Assembly: GCA_024663395.1 (NCBI GenBank)
Contig: JANFAH010000001.1
Coordinates: 3,844,001-3,908,000, forward strand
DNA: 64,000 nucleotides
From: Pisolithus tinctorius
Lineage: Eukaryota; Basidiomycota; Agaricomycetes; Boletales; Pisolithaceae
Direction of reading: 5' to 3'
In this document: positions 21,314 through 31,505 of the stretch, one piece after another
Layout: each line of letters opens with the position of its first letter
Position numbering within the stretch: position 1 is the stretch's first letter
Notes under the pieces: generated by a model
Databases searched by the model: none
Told to the model about the DNA's origin: nothing
Seen by the model: the letters and a program-made list of their open reading frames with translations, nothing else
Made by a program: the position numbers and the translations under genes

Positions 21314-23108
21314 GAAAGGTGGTGGAAACCAACCAAAACCAACACAAAAGACAAATAAGAGCAAGTGGTGGTTTGCCTCTGTGGAACCTGGAGGGCAGAA
21401 GAAATCTAATGTGGGGTGGGGACTTCAAGTGGAGTGCTCCTGGCACAAGTCGTCAATGAGTTACACAGGAGGAGATGAACAAATGCTGACTGAGAGCGAG
21501 ATGCTGAATGGAGTGAAGGTATTCAGCTGAAAGGACTCCTAGCACAAGTTGATGTCAAGTTATGCAGGAGCAGCAGGATGACTAAGTGAAACTGCTGACT
21601 AAGTGTGGGGTGGACCGCAGATGATGAAGGATGGTAGATAGACTCTCCTGAATGAGCCTCAACTACCAAGTATACAAATGATAACAGATAGACCCCTTCA
21701 TGGAGCCTCAACTGTCAATGACAAGTTATGCTGAGAAGAACTGAACTGACTGCTGAGTGACTTGTGGATTCACTGGGTTGTAGCTAAGTACATGGGGGTT
21801 TATATACTGTGGGGGGGGTGCAGCCTATGACAAATGAGGCACAAATGCTTGGTAAGTAGTGAGTAAGGACTGAGTAATCATGATGAGTAAGCAAGCAAGG
21901 AAGATTGGTAAGTATTGGCAATGAACAAGTCAAGGACAGTCAAAACATCACAAAATGAGTCAAAGAATGTCAGAAACTGAGTAAGTGCACTGATATCACA
22001 TTAGGGGGTGGCCATGCAAGTCAGATCTTGGCAGAGACATCACTAGATCCAAAGATGGTATGACAGATGGATGGTGTTTCCAGATAGGGAAGTATTAATT
22101 CCAGAATTGAAGGGCATGAGTCAGGCATCAAAGGGGCTAGGGCATTGGGGGTCTGTGGGGCAATGGGAGCATATGTGATTGCATCTCCCACCCTTTCATC
22201 CTCTCAGCAAAGTTAACAAAAGCTTCATGAATGGGGCTCTGATGGAGGAGGAGGAGAAGGGGGGACATCTTCTGCTGGATCTTGCAGTAAGAAGGCAAGA
22301 TGCATGTCATACTCATCATGAATGCAATCAGGGAGGCTGGAGAACAGTAGATTATGCTGCAGCTGTTGCAATGGGGGGAGAATGATGGATGAGATTGGAA
22401 TAAAGACAGTGCAGGGAGCAGGGAGGAATGATCCATATGCTTCATCAAGAGGGGAAACTGAAACAACCACATAAGACCTTTCTAACCAAGTGACAGACCT
22501 GAGGTGACCAAAGAACATCCTTCTGGAAGTCATACTGACAAGGAGAACATGCTGACCAAGCTGCATGGGATGAGACAGGGCTGACAATGACAGAATGAAC
22601 CAGGGGGCTTCAGGACAGAAGCTGGTGGGAATGCCTGGCAGATATATGTAGCCACTGTCTCTGGCAAATGAGACAAGTGAGATGATCAACAAAGAGGCAG
22701 CCATATTTGATGGACTTAGCAAAATGAGCATCTGATGGATGGAGTGCTGTAGAAATGCATAGGGTGTGAGGATCCTCTCCAAATTTGAAAGGCAGAATTG
22801 TGTGGCTGAGCACTTTAAGTGAGTGTGAGAACAGAGTTGATATCTTTGGAAATGGTGGAGATACAATGAAAACTGGAATGCCATACATGGGCACTAAAAA
22901 CTTTTAATGCATGCTTAACTTGCTTCCTCTTTTCTCTTTAGCACTGACAACTTGCTCTTGTGTGAAGGATGACTGCTCATGTCCAGCAGTCTTTCTACAC
23001 ATAAGGCCTTTAGTCTTCATCAGCATGGCATGGGCATTGTGTGCAACTTGTTAACAAGTTAGGCAGAGTCAGCTGTAACCAAGTCCACAACACCTTTGGT
23101 GTGTGACA

Positions 23109-24011
23109 GCAGCTGCAGTTCTCTACATGGACTATCAACACATCACTACACTGAGATACCACCTTGGAAATGCATTGCAACATATGGTCTTTGAAGCTGA
23201 GGCAGTGGCTCTATTGCTGGTGGCTCACCTCCTTGACACCAGGATGGAGGTCATGTATCCAGCAACCATATTAGTCAACAACCAAGCAGTAATAAGATCA
23301 AGTGAGCAGCTGTCATCAAGACCAGGCCATTATCTACTGATGCATTCCAGGTCCATGATCACCAAAGTCCTAAGCAAAGAATGGCTATCAAGAAAAAATG
23401 TTACAATATGATGGATAGCAGGACATATGGAAGTCAAAGGCAACAAACTGGCAGACAGGGAGGCAAAGATAGCAGCAGTGGGGGCAGAATCAGCTAGCCC
23501 ACCAGAGGACCTACCCCTGTTACTAAGAAAACAGCTACCCCTCAGTATATCTGCCCTTAAACAGACCCACAATGTGAAACTCAAGACCCTATGGGCCAGA
23601 ACCTGGAAGAACTCCCCCCAGTACAACAGAATATCTGCCATAGATCCCCAACTACTAAACACCTTGTTCACAAAACTCACTGCCTCCCTCCCCAAGAAGC
23701 AAACTAGCCTATACATCCAACTATGCATGGGACATATCCCCCTGAACAAACATCTTCACTGCATAGAACACAGTGACACTCCTATGTGTCTGCAGTGCAG
23801 CAAAACTAGCCAAGAAGACATACATCACTATCTATTCCAATGTGCTAGATATGTCAGAGAGCAACACATACTGCAAAGGACACTAGGGAAGGATGCCACT
23901 TCCATGGCATACCTTCTCACTAACCCAAAAGCACAATTGCACCTCCTCATATACATATCAACCACCAAATGGTTGCAAAACACATTTGGTGAGATCCACA
24001 AACAAACATAA
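23109..24011 (+). pseudogene. LINE RNase H and C-terminal zinc-binding region
   Basis: Continues the LINE after repeat X: AAAVLYMDY completes the first RNase H strand, FEAEAVALLL carries the glutamate helix, and IAGHMEVKGNKLADREAK is the last RNase H block. The C-terminal tail has a cysteine/histidine motif (CLQCSKTSQEDIHHYLFQC) usual in fungal LINEs. A TGA at 23409-23411 replaces the arginine normally found before WIxGH. Otherwise the frame is long and fairly intact to 24,009. Confidence 0.88.
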
Positions 24012-24649
24012 CAAAGAATAATGCTATGCACAGATAAGAAAACAAACAGAGACAGCAAACATAGCAGTAGACACCTCAGGACCACAGGCATCCATCAACC
24101 AAGCTAGCAGAGCTACCTACACATCCCCCACCACTGAGCTTAAACCAACAATCATGTCCAAACTCCTCCCACTTGCCCAACTCACTCACACCAAGATCAG
24201 ATCATACTGTACTTATAAACCATGCACCCCCCAGCATACTCACACAACCAGTTCCCATGTCCTGTAGCAACCACACCCTCACATGCTATTTAAACAACCA
24301 AGACAGTCCCACACCTCTGGACAAAGAACTCATTATGCCCCAGAAACTGGCCAGTCTATCAACTGCCAGGCTAATGTAGATAAAGTTAAAATGGTCAGCA
24401 GAAATACTAAACCACCTTCATCACAAAGGTGGAGTGTCTAAAATGGCTGGTGGGAATGGCAGACTGATGGGGGGCCAATGGCCCTGCCATCAGGGCATTC
24501 ACTTGCTGATAAGGAATGGTAGGCCACAGGGGCTAAATTTGATTGTTAAACTATGCTAGTATAGTGCAACATAGGGTAGTAATACCCTCACACACTTAAA
24601 TTCAGAGTTAAAAATAAATAAAATAAAATAAAATAAAATAAAAAAAACC
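24012..24649 (+). mobile_element. LINE 3' untranslated region and A-rich tail
   Basis: Non-coding CpG-poor DNA after the LINE stop, ending in a run of (AAAAT)n/(A)n at 24606-24649, the kind of tail left by target-primed reverse transcription. Confidence 0.7.
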
Positions 24650-24690
24650 AGGTGCTCTAACCACTGAGCTATATGGTCTGGGGTACCAAT
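24650..24690 (-). repeat. tRNA-like A-box half, probable SINE or tRNA remnant
   Basis: Read on the minus strand this gives ATATAGCTCAGTGGTTAGAG, a clear internal promoter A box of a tRNA 5' half. No B box follows at the normal distance, because the LINE tail begins there. It is therefore not a functional tRNA; a SINE or tRNA gene cut by the LINE insertion is likely. Confidence 0.5.
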
Positions 24691-24769
24691 GTCAGTAGCT
24701 TGGGGGGTTAGACCACTACTGTGGGAACAAATCTCCATGAAGAGTAATACACAGAATGCACCATCTCCA

Positions 24770-25075
24770 ACAACAGTGACAGTAATTCCACAGCTGGCTT
24801 GTACCCCACAATGACAATTCTAACCTCAGCTCAACCATTCTCCATGGTGACTCCTACTCTTGGGCTCAGCTGTATGCTATGGTGACATTCATTTATTGGG
24901 CTCTCCCATAGTCCATGATGACACTCACTCCCCAGCCTGCTTGTAACTGACAATGACAATCCAAACCACAGCCATGCCATTCCCCATGACAACATTTACT
25001 CTCAGGCTCAGCTGTACTTCATGGTGACACTCATCAGTTGGGCTCTCCCATACTACAAGGTGACAATAAGTTCAT
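24770..25075. repeat. Degenerate tandem repeat, period about 142 bp
   Basis: Two imperfect units: GGCTTGTACC...ACAATGACAATTCTAACC at 24796 recurs as TGCTTGTAAC...ACAATGACAATCCAAACC at 24938, and the words CTCAGCTGTA, GGTGACA and GGGCTCTCCCATA repeat in register. Confidence 0.7.
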
Positions 25076-25655
25076 GGCTCTCATGTAACACATGAGCACA
25101 AGCCATACATAGGCTGGGCCTCCACTGGCCTGCCAGCAATGGCCAATTGTCAGCCTCCTCTGACCATCTCATATGGCCTAACTGGGTGCACAGGCTCCTT
25201 TCAGTAGATACCACCACATACATTCAAATTGATGGAGGTTTCAGAGATATTGTGATTTTTCTCTCAGACAGTGTGTATCACACCAATGGCTCAATATCTC
25301 TGAATTTTGAAACATTTTCTAGTCTCCTTGGCTTAGATATATCATCCACTTAGTATTCCTGAGTTGTCTTAATAGATTCTATTCTATTTTCATTCTTCAA
25401 TGCTGTATATGATCAAAAAAAAAGCATAGATACTAGATTCCTTCCAACAAAGCCACAATAGTCACATAAAAGTCAAAATAGTAAAGTACTAATTTTCTGA
25501 TAGGCTGCCATGAGCTGTCACAAGCATGAAAAGTTTAGATAAGCAGTAAATAAGTCTAATTTAGACTTTTGAAAAAACACTGACACTAGAACTTTGCAGT
25601 AGATCACATATCTTTGTGTTATTGTATGTGAGCTACTTTCAACTTTACACCTGCA
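25076..25655. other. CpG-poor repeat-derived DNA, no gene seen
   Basis: No recognisable coding sequence or repeat family. CpG dinucleotides are almost absent until about 25,665 (GATTCGTTATCGCGCTCGAG), where host-like composition starts; this marks the edge of the transposon block. Confidence 0.6.
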
Positions 25656-25780
25656 GATAGGATTCGTTATCGCGCTCGAGACCCATTGGACATCAAGTAA
25701 TTTACCACCGGGAAGGTATAGTGATGCGATAGACATCCTGCGCTAACTTGCCTACTATCCGAATCCAGGCTACTTGGCAT

Positions 25781-27514
25781 CTAAACGACCCCACACAAAT
25801 CGAAAACGTTTTCTCCCTCCCTTCGCACGGCGACACCTTTTTCAGTAACGATAGCAGTGATGAGTTCTGCAGGTGTGACATCGAAACTGGGGTTATACAC
25901 GTTCTCTTCGTCGGAGTCTAGGCCTGGAGGGGTAAACATAACCTGTGCGAGCTCACGCCGCCCATCAGAATCGAATCTGGGCGGGTAAAGGGCACCCCGG
26001 ACAACGCATGCTTCAGTGGAGGGACGGTGTTCGATTGGAATTCTGTATTGTGCAGATGACATTATAAGATCAATGGACACGAGGGAGGATTGTAGAGGAA
26101 CTCACTGGGACCCGTCTTTAATGTCGAGGTCAACGGTACTGATCGGAGCAACGACGATGAACGGGATGTTGTGTCGTGCTGCTAGTACAGCGGTGTTGTA
26201 CGTCCCAATCTGGTTTGTGCATAAATCCAATATGAATCAGTGTTGTGCACAATCCGGGTAAACTTCAAAGAAAAGAAAAGAAAAAAAACCAAATTGAGAA
26301 TCATGCCATAACAGAGAGAAAGCGGTGTAATCGGAACATTCGGAACATGATGCACAAACATGAAACGTGCACAATACCTTGTTGGCGGTGTCTCCATTCT
26401 GCGCAATTCTGTCGGCTCCAACAGCTGGGAAAAAATCAGACAAAGTCTCGGGCTGGAATGACCAAAATGGAAAGGCAACGCACCAACGGCATGGATTGTA
26501 CGGTGTTGGAAAAGAGATCCGACCATGGTGTCGCAGATCATCGTTGAGGGGATCTGAAGCGTCTGAAGTTCCAATGCAGTCAACCTATCACACCGGGAAC
26601 ACGAAACACGAGGACAGGTTAAATAATGTCGCAAAGGGCCGAATTAGCAAAATATCGGGAAGGTGAGGGGTCATGTTATTCACCGAGATCCTTGGTGGTA
26701 GGGTGCAGTCTGAGTGAAGTAAGCACGCCCAAGCCTTTGGGTCTCGTGAAGGTACGTGATGACACCAAGCGCGGTTCCATAACCCTACATAGAAAGCCAA
26801 AGGGTCATCAAAATTCTGTGCGTGTAGAGAGGGGTTGTGGGAAATCACGAAGCACAGAATGGAAACCACAAGGTGATTATCCACGTACAGATGTTGCAAG
26901 AGAGCCCGTATTGCAAACCGTGAGGACATTGAGATGTTCACCAGCTTGCAAATTGTGAAACGCAGAAAGCCACAAACTGCCGTTCTCAGACATCTTCTTA
27001 TTGCGAGCATAATCTTCGTCGGAGACGAGCCGGGCCACCGCGACGAGGTCCCGCGCGATAGTAACGGCATCTTTGCCTGCATCTTTCGATGATTGCAATG
27101 TGCGTGAAATGCGCCGTGTTGCCGCTCCAAGATTGACTGCGGTGGGCCGTGCTGTATAGAGATAATCTAGAATGGATGTGACGTGTTTCTCAAGAGCTTC
27201 CGGGGAGGAAAGGAACGAGGGACGGTCGAGCGAAGCGAGGGCCTTTGACAGACTAGCAGCGAAGGTGAGTGCTGCGAGCGACGCGATGGCAGGGGCGCCT
27301 CGGATCTGCAATAATATATGTATCCATTAGAACGTTTGCAAAGGGGCTGTTGTTGGGTACAAGTAGGCCTGACTTTCATAGACTTGATGGCCTCGTGCGC
27401 TTCCTCGATGGTATTGATCTCCAAATACTCTGTCGTATGGGGAAGCAATAACTGGTTCACGATCTCAATCTTTTCGCCCTCAGTTCTGATAGAGGTTAGC
27501 ATATTGGCCGCCAC
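25781..27514 (-). CDS. MRI1: Methylthioribose-1-phosphate isomerase
   Basis: Isomerises methylthioribose-1-phosphate to methylthioribulose-1-phosphate in the methionine salvage pathway; MtnA/eIF2B-like fold. Seven exons (27514-27374, 27305-26889, 26784-26684, 26584-26484, 26424-26378, 26209-26106, 26042-25781) give 390 codons, the normal family size. Start region [15 protein letters not shown], then [13 protein letters not shown] (phosphate site), the catalytic cysteine in VCNTGSLAT and the catalytic aspartate in [14 protein letters not shown] are all present, with GTYNTAVLA and PISTVDLD after it. The start at 27514 adds four residues before the more usual Met at 27502; either is possible. 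The first intron donor is GTCAGG, slightly unusual. Confidence 0.96.
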
Positions 27515-27796
27515 CTTGTTGTTACAGTCGTAGGGTTAGGACTGCAAAGTCGCCAGCTCATCACGATCGAGTTGCTTAGATAACCACGTGGTTATCAAAG
27601 TGTGACATGTGACAAGTGGAGAATCTGTCACACGTCCGTTACGACGCCGCGTTAGGCCCAAAATGGCAGGTTCTGTAATTCGCAAAATCACATGCATGCA
27701 CACCCCTGGTACTATAACTCGACGGTCCAACTGGACACACTGCCCACAGCACGACTTACTTGCCTTCAAACTAAGACTTACAGTCTGTAATATTTC
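27515..27796. promoter_or_regulatory. Shared upstream region of MRI1 and HSL-like gene
   Basis: 282 bp between two divergent start codons. It contains several CACGTG-like words (AACCACGTGGTTATC near 27591), a possible bHLH site. I see no clear TATA box. Confidence 0.4.
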
Positions 27797-30700
27797 ATGA
27801 TAGATCATTTGCTGGGCCGTCCGAGCACGTCCTGGAAACGTACACATGTACGTCGCCATGAACCTGCTTGCCCTTCTCAACTCACTCGGTGTGATATGCT
27901 GGTGCTTGTACACAGGTGTTCCTAGTGATACTCTTCTGGATATGGAGGCTTGTCGCTGGAAATCCTGGGGGTCCACGTGTACTCTGGATCCGGAAACTGA
28001 ACAAGAGGCTCCGTGCGTTCTCTATTTGTCTAACACCTCTGACGGTTAACTAGTTTCGATCTGACCACAAGCATTATTATTATTATTTGATTCCAAACAG
28101 AACGTTTTTCCCCATGGCAAATCATCGTCAGTACACTGACTGCTGTGTACGCCGTAAGGAACTTGGACAAGATCGTTGGGCTCGGATGTGAGTCTGGACT
28201 CTCTTTTTGGATTTCTGGGGTGTGGATGTGGTGCTGATACCATGTGTCTACTAGCTCCAGAGCCACTTGCTCATCTCGTAAGTGCCCTACCATTTTGAAA
28301 CTTTATCTCCTGGCCCCATCCCCCTCTGTTTCTCGGGAACTAATAGACGACTGTGTAGTACTCGCCTTCGTACTATCGTGCGACGTGGATTGCCACTGGT
28401 CTAGACGCTGGGTTCGCAACGGCCATGTCCGTGAGACCGAAATGGTTAAGAGACATATGTTCCATTCTGTTTTCATCATACTATATCATCTACGCTAATG
28501 AGGGGGACGAGAAGGTGAGTAGAATCCACCGCCATCTTCGAGGGTTCAATGTTCCCCCCAAAAAATAAGCTTCGCAGATTTAGGGCTGTGCCAACCGTGG
28601 AGATGTTCCGCACGACGTGGGAGAAAACGGTTAACCCATATGTATGTAGGCTGTCTGTGACATGACTGACCGGAGAAATTGCGAGCTAATGAAATTCTTC
28701 GAAGCTCCGTATCCTTTCGAGTGCTCCAAACGTAGCATTTTGTAGAAGGATACTTCTACCCAGGCCTCCGTCATCACAGTACGATCGTCCAATCACGGTA
28801 CACGTATACTTTTCGGCACCGGTACTTCAACTACATAACTGTACGGATCTCATATTGGACTTTCCCGGTGGAGGTTTCGTGGCGATGACACCGGAGCATC
28901 ACGAAGAACGGCTGCGGACGTGGGCACTCAGGACCGGGAAAGTTGTCTTAGCGGTGGACTACGGAAAGGCGCCAGAATGTGATTGCTTTCCGCTTTTTCT
29001 GATGGGGTTATGAAACTCAAACAACATTCCTTTTTCGCGCACTTTCAGATCCGTACCCTTTCGCAATGGACGAGTGCTTTGATCTATATAGGCTTCTAGC
29101 AGAGACACGCGGGCGGTGCATCGGCATGTCGGGCAACGAATTTAACGTTATCTTATCGGGTGATTCGGCGTGAGTGTACTACATGCACACATAGCATCTG
29201 CGCCACTGATGCACGTGGGTTTGCAGGGGAGCTGCACTCGTCGTGGGCGTCATGGTCAAGATTCTCCAGTTTAATCAATCACTCCCGGCCACCTCTCCTT
29301 CGTCAGCCAGACTCGAACTGCCAGCGGCGCTCGTTCTCAGCTATGCAGCGCTTGACTTTAATTTCACATCGTGGATGTCACCTGACAACCTGCGGGTGCT
29401 GCGTTCGGAACAGTCTACGGGTAACCTACCTGGTTTGCGTGAACTCGCATCGCAGAAGAATCACCTGCGACATGTGAGCCCGCTCAGTATGGTTGGGGGA
29501 AAGCGTGATAGTGGATCTCTGGCGAAACGGCGGGGTCTGAAGCGTGGAAAGAGCTGGAGAGATGCATTAATGGACCTTGCAGGGAATGCAAGTTCAACGG
29601 AGGGGACGTCAGAACCCTTGTGGAGTGCCTCGGAATCGGCCGAAAAGGATGGGCATGCTACAGCGGTAGCAATGAAACGCAAGTCGAGCGTCAGGTCGTT
29701 CGAGGTACGAACTGCTGATGAAAGTGAGTTCTGGGCTGACGAAGAGAGCGACGAGAGTGATTCCGTGAAAGAGGAAGATCGACCTCTTGAGGAGCGTGTG
29801 CGGTATGTGTACAAAGAGTGTTCTCAGCAAGAAAAGGATACGATGAAGAAGACGTGTCCAGAACAGCATTTGCACATCTGCTTGGAGAACCAGCAGGAGG
29901 AGCTCTCCGAAGCGGTCCAGAAGGCAAATATCAACGCTATCACACTCGTTGCTGGAGGGAATGACCAGGGCAAAGGGAAAGGAAAGGAGCTCGAGCCAAT
30001 TGGAACCCGGTTGACGATGACAAGTCGGGTTGGGTATTTCCAGGACAGGATCATTTCTCCGAGTATGGTGGGTTTATTGTCTCCGTTTCACTCGTTATAT
30101 CGTTTCCTGATCATCTTGCGATGCCGGATTTCCGTTCCGATCTCGGACATGGTATCGTAACCTTGTGTGATGCACGATGTTTTGATAGATGCGGGCGATG
30201 GCGATCCTTTACATCGGACCGCACCGAAACCCTGATTTTGCTACAGATTACTTTCTTTCGCCGATCCTGACGCCTGTCGCGCTCCTCGCACAGTTTCCAC
30301 CACTGCTTATGCAGTGTGGGGAGAAGGATCCATTCGTGGATGACACTGTCATATTTGCTGGGCGAGTGAGGGAAGCGAAGAGGGCGAGGAAGAGGGAGCT
30401 GGACTGGATGCTTAGCGGTGGCGGTGGTGTTGGCGTGGGCTTGCAAATGAGTCACGCGCGCGAGGGTGACGAGGTGAAGAGTCTGCAGGCAGAGCGGGAT
30501 CGACTGGCACGCGAGACGGAGGACGACTGGGTGCAGATGGTGTTATTCAAGGACTGGAGTCACGGATACCTGCAGATGATGACGTTGATGAAGGAGGCGA
30601 GAGCTGTTGTGGAGGACCTGGCGGACTGGATAGAGGATGCGTTCGTTCGGTTTGCCAGGAAAGACAGGGGTGCATCTGCCACGTCTTCTGTGGGCGTTCG

Positions 30701-31127
30701 AACTGGTGATATGGTGGGGCAGCAGGAGAAGAGTGGTTTGGGTGTATCGGAGATCCCGAGCAGCTTGCGCTCGCCCACGAAACGTGCGACTGCGGTTGAT
30801 GTGGACACGCCACGGGCTGCGAGTAGCACGGGTATGAGCTGTTCCGACTCGGGGCATGGCAAGAATGGAAGTGCGCGCTTGAACCCCAATCCGTTCACGT
30901 CGGAGGGGGAGACAGATGACTCGGGCATCACGTTTGTGGCGCGCAAACGGCTGGGCAGCGGTGGAAGCGGCAGCAGCGGTGGTGGTGGGAGGAGGGGCTC
31001 GTTTGACCGCCGCCCCCGGACGCCGATGAGCGAGCCGGGAGAGCGGGCGAAGGAGGTGGGTGTGAATGGAGGGGAGCGGATTACAGAGGTGGAGCTGATG
31101 AGACGGAGGCGGCTGCTGGGACCGTAG
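27797..31127 (+). CDS. Hormone-sensitive-lipase-family alpha/beta hydrolase, 886 aa
   Basis: Ten exons (27797-27847, 27916-28012, 28101-28187, 28255-28277, 28359-28514, 28570-28641, 28705-28978, 29049-29169, 29227-30067, 30189-31127) join in frame. An N-terminal hydrophobic segment (VFLVILFWIW, about residues 18-27) suggests membrane anchoring. An HSL N-terminal region (YYRATW, DAGFATAMS) precedes the catalytic fold: oxyanion motif FPGGGF near 215, nucleophile GDSAG near 291, acid in EKDPFVDD near 620 and histidine in DWSHGY near 699. Between nucleophile and acid lies an insertion of over 200 residues, Ser- and acid-rich (WADEESDESDSVKEED), probably a regulatory loop. The C-terminal 180 residues are disordered. 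Substrate, probably neutral lipid or sterol ester, is inferred from the family. Confidence 0.9.
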
Positions 31128-31505
31128 TACATACACATCACTAGTGTGTATACTTGGGGAATGGAATGGAATGGAAAGCCGGAGCGGACCAGTGACGGAC
31201 ACGGAACGGCAACACAGGAGCCGATGGCTGTGCATGTGACACAGCAATTTAGATGGAATGGATGACAAATGGAGGCGGTGCTGCGGCGCTGAGGGGATCT
31301 GAGGGATGAGACAACCTGGAGGGTATAAAGTGTAGTGTGTGCATGTGTGCGTGTGCTGCTCGCTGGGATCGTGTGTGGGCACAGCGTGTGTGAGTGCTTG
31401 TGAGTGCAGGACACGGCGGTGGCCATTTCACAGATCGAAACGAAGCCATTTGCTTGTTTTTTTTCCCTCGCTTAATCGATAAAAAGGGCGCCATCAAGTT
31501 CCTCC
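31128..31505. other. Intergenic, HSL 3' end to zinc-finger gene 5' end
   Basis: 378 bp. It holds the HSL transcript end and the upstream region of the next gene, including a pyrimidine-rich TTTTTTTTCCCTCGC run (31457-31471) shortly before the start codon. GT-rich (TG repeats near 31330-31400). No gene seen. Confidence 0.5.

Larger units (their letters stand above)
4451..23108. repeat. Repeat X, copy 2, split by the Gypsy element
   Basis: Begins TGTGAGTCAAAG at 4451, is interrupted after 21 bp by the Gypsy retrotransposon, resumes at 21,319 and ends ...GTGTGACA at 23,108. GCAG precedes (4447-4450) and follows (23109-23112) it, a probable target duplication inside the LINE RNase H codons. Its net length is about 1.8 kb. 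The part from 21,412 onward matches 1-1751. A 219-codon minus-strand frame (22225-22884) corresponds to the one in copy 1 with about 20 amino-acid differences and no stops. There are no recognisable domains. Confidence 0.75.

Noticed and set aside
24650..24720. A functional tRNA gene on the minus strand
   Set aside because: Only the A-box half is present; no B box, acceptor pairing or terminator can be found.
24770..25075. CRISPR-like array
   Set aside because: The units are about 142 bp and imperfect, in a fungal genome, with no short regular spacer pattern.
27536..27976. 146-codon minus-strand frame upstream of MRI1
   Set aside because: It overlaps the first exons of the HSL-like gene and has no domain or clear splice context.
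30543..31426. Two overlapping minus-strand frames of about 280 codons opposite the HSL-like gene
   Set aside because: They are antisense to a well-supported, spliced hydrolase gene in GC-rich DNA, are rich in His/Thr/Ser and Pro, and have no family resemblance; composition explains them.
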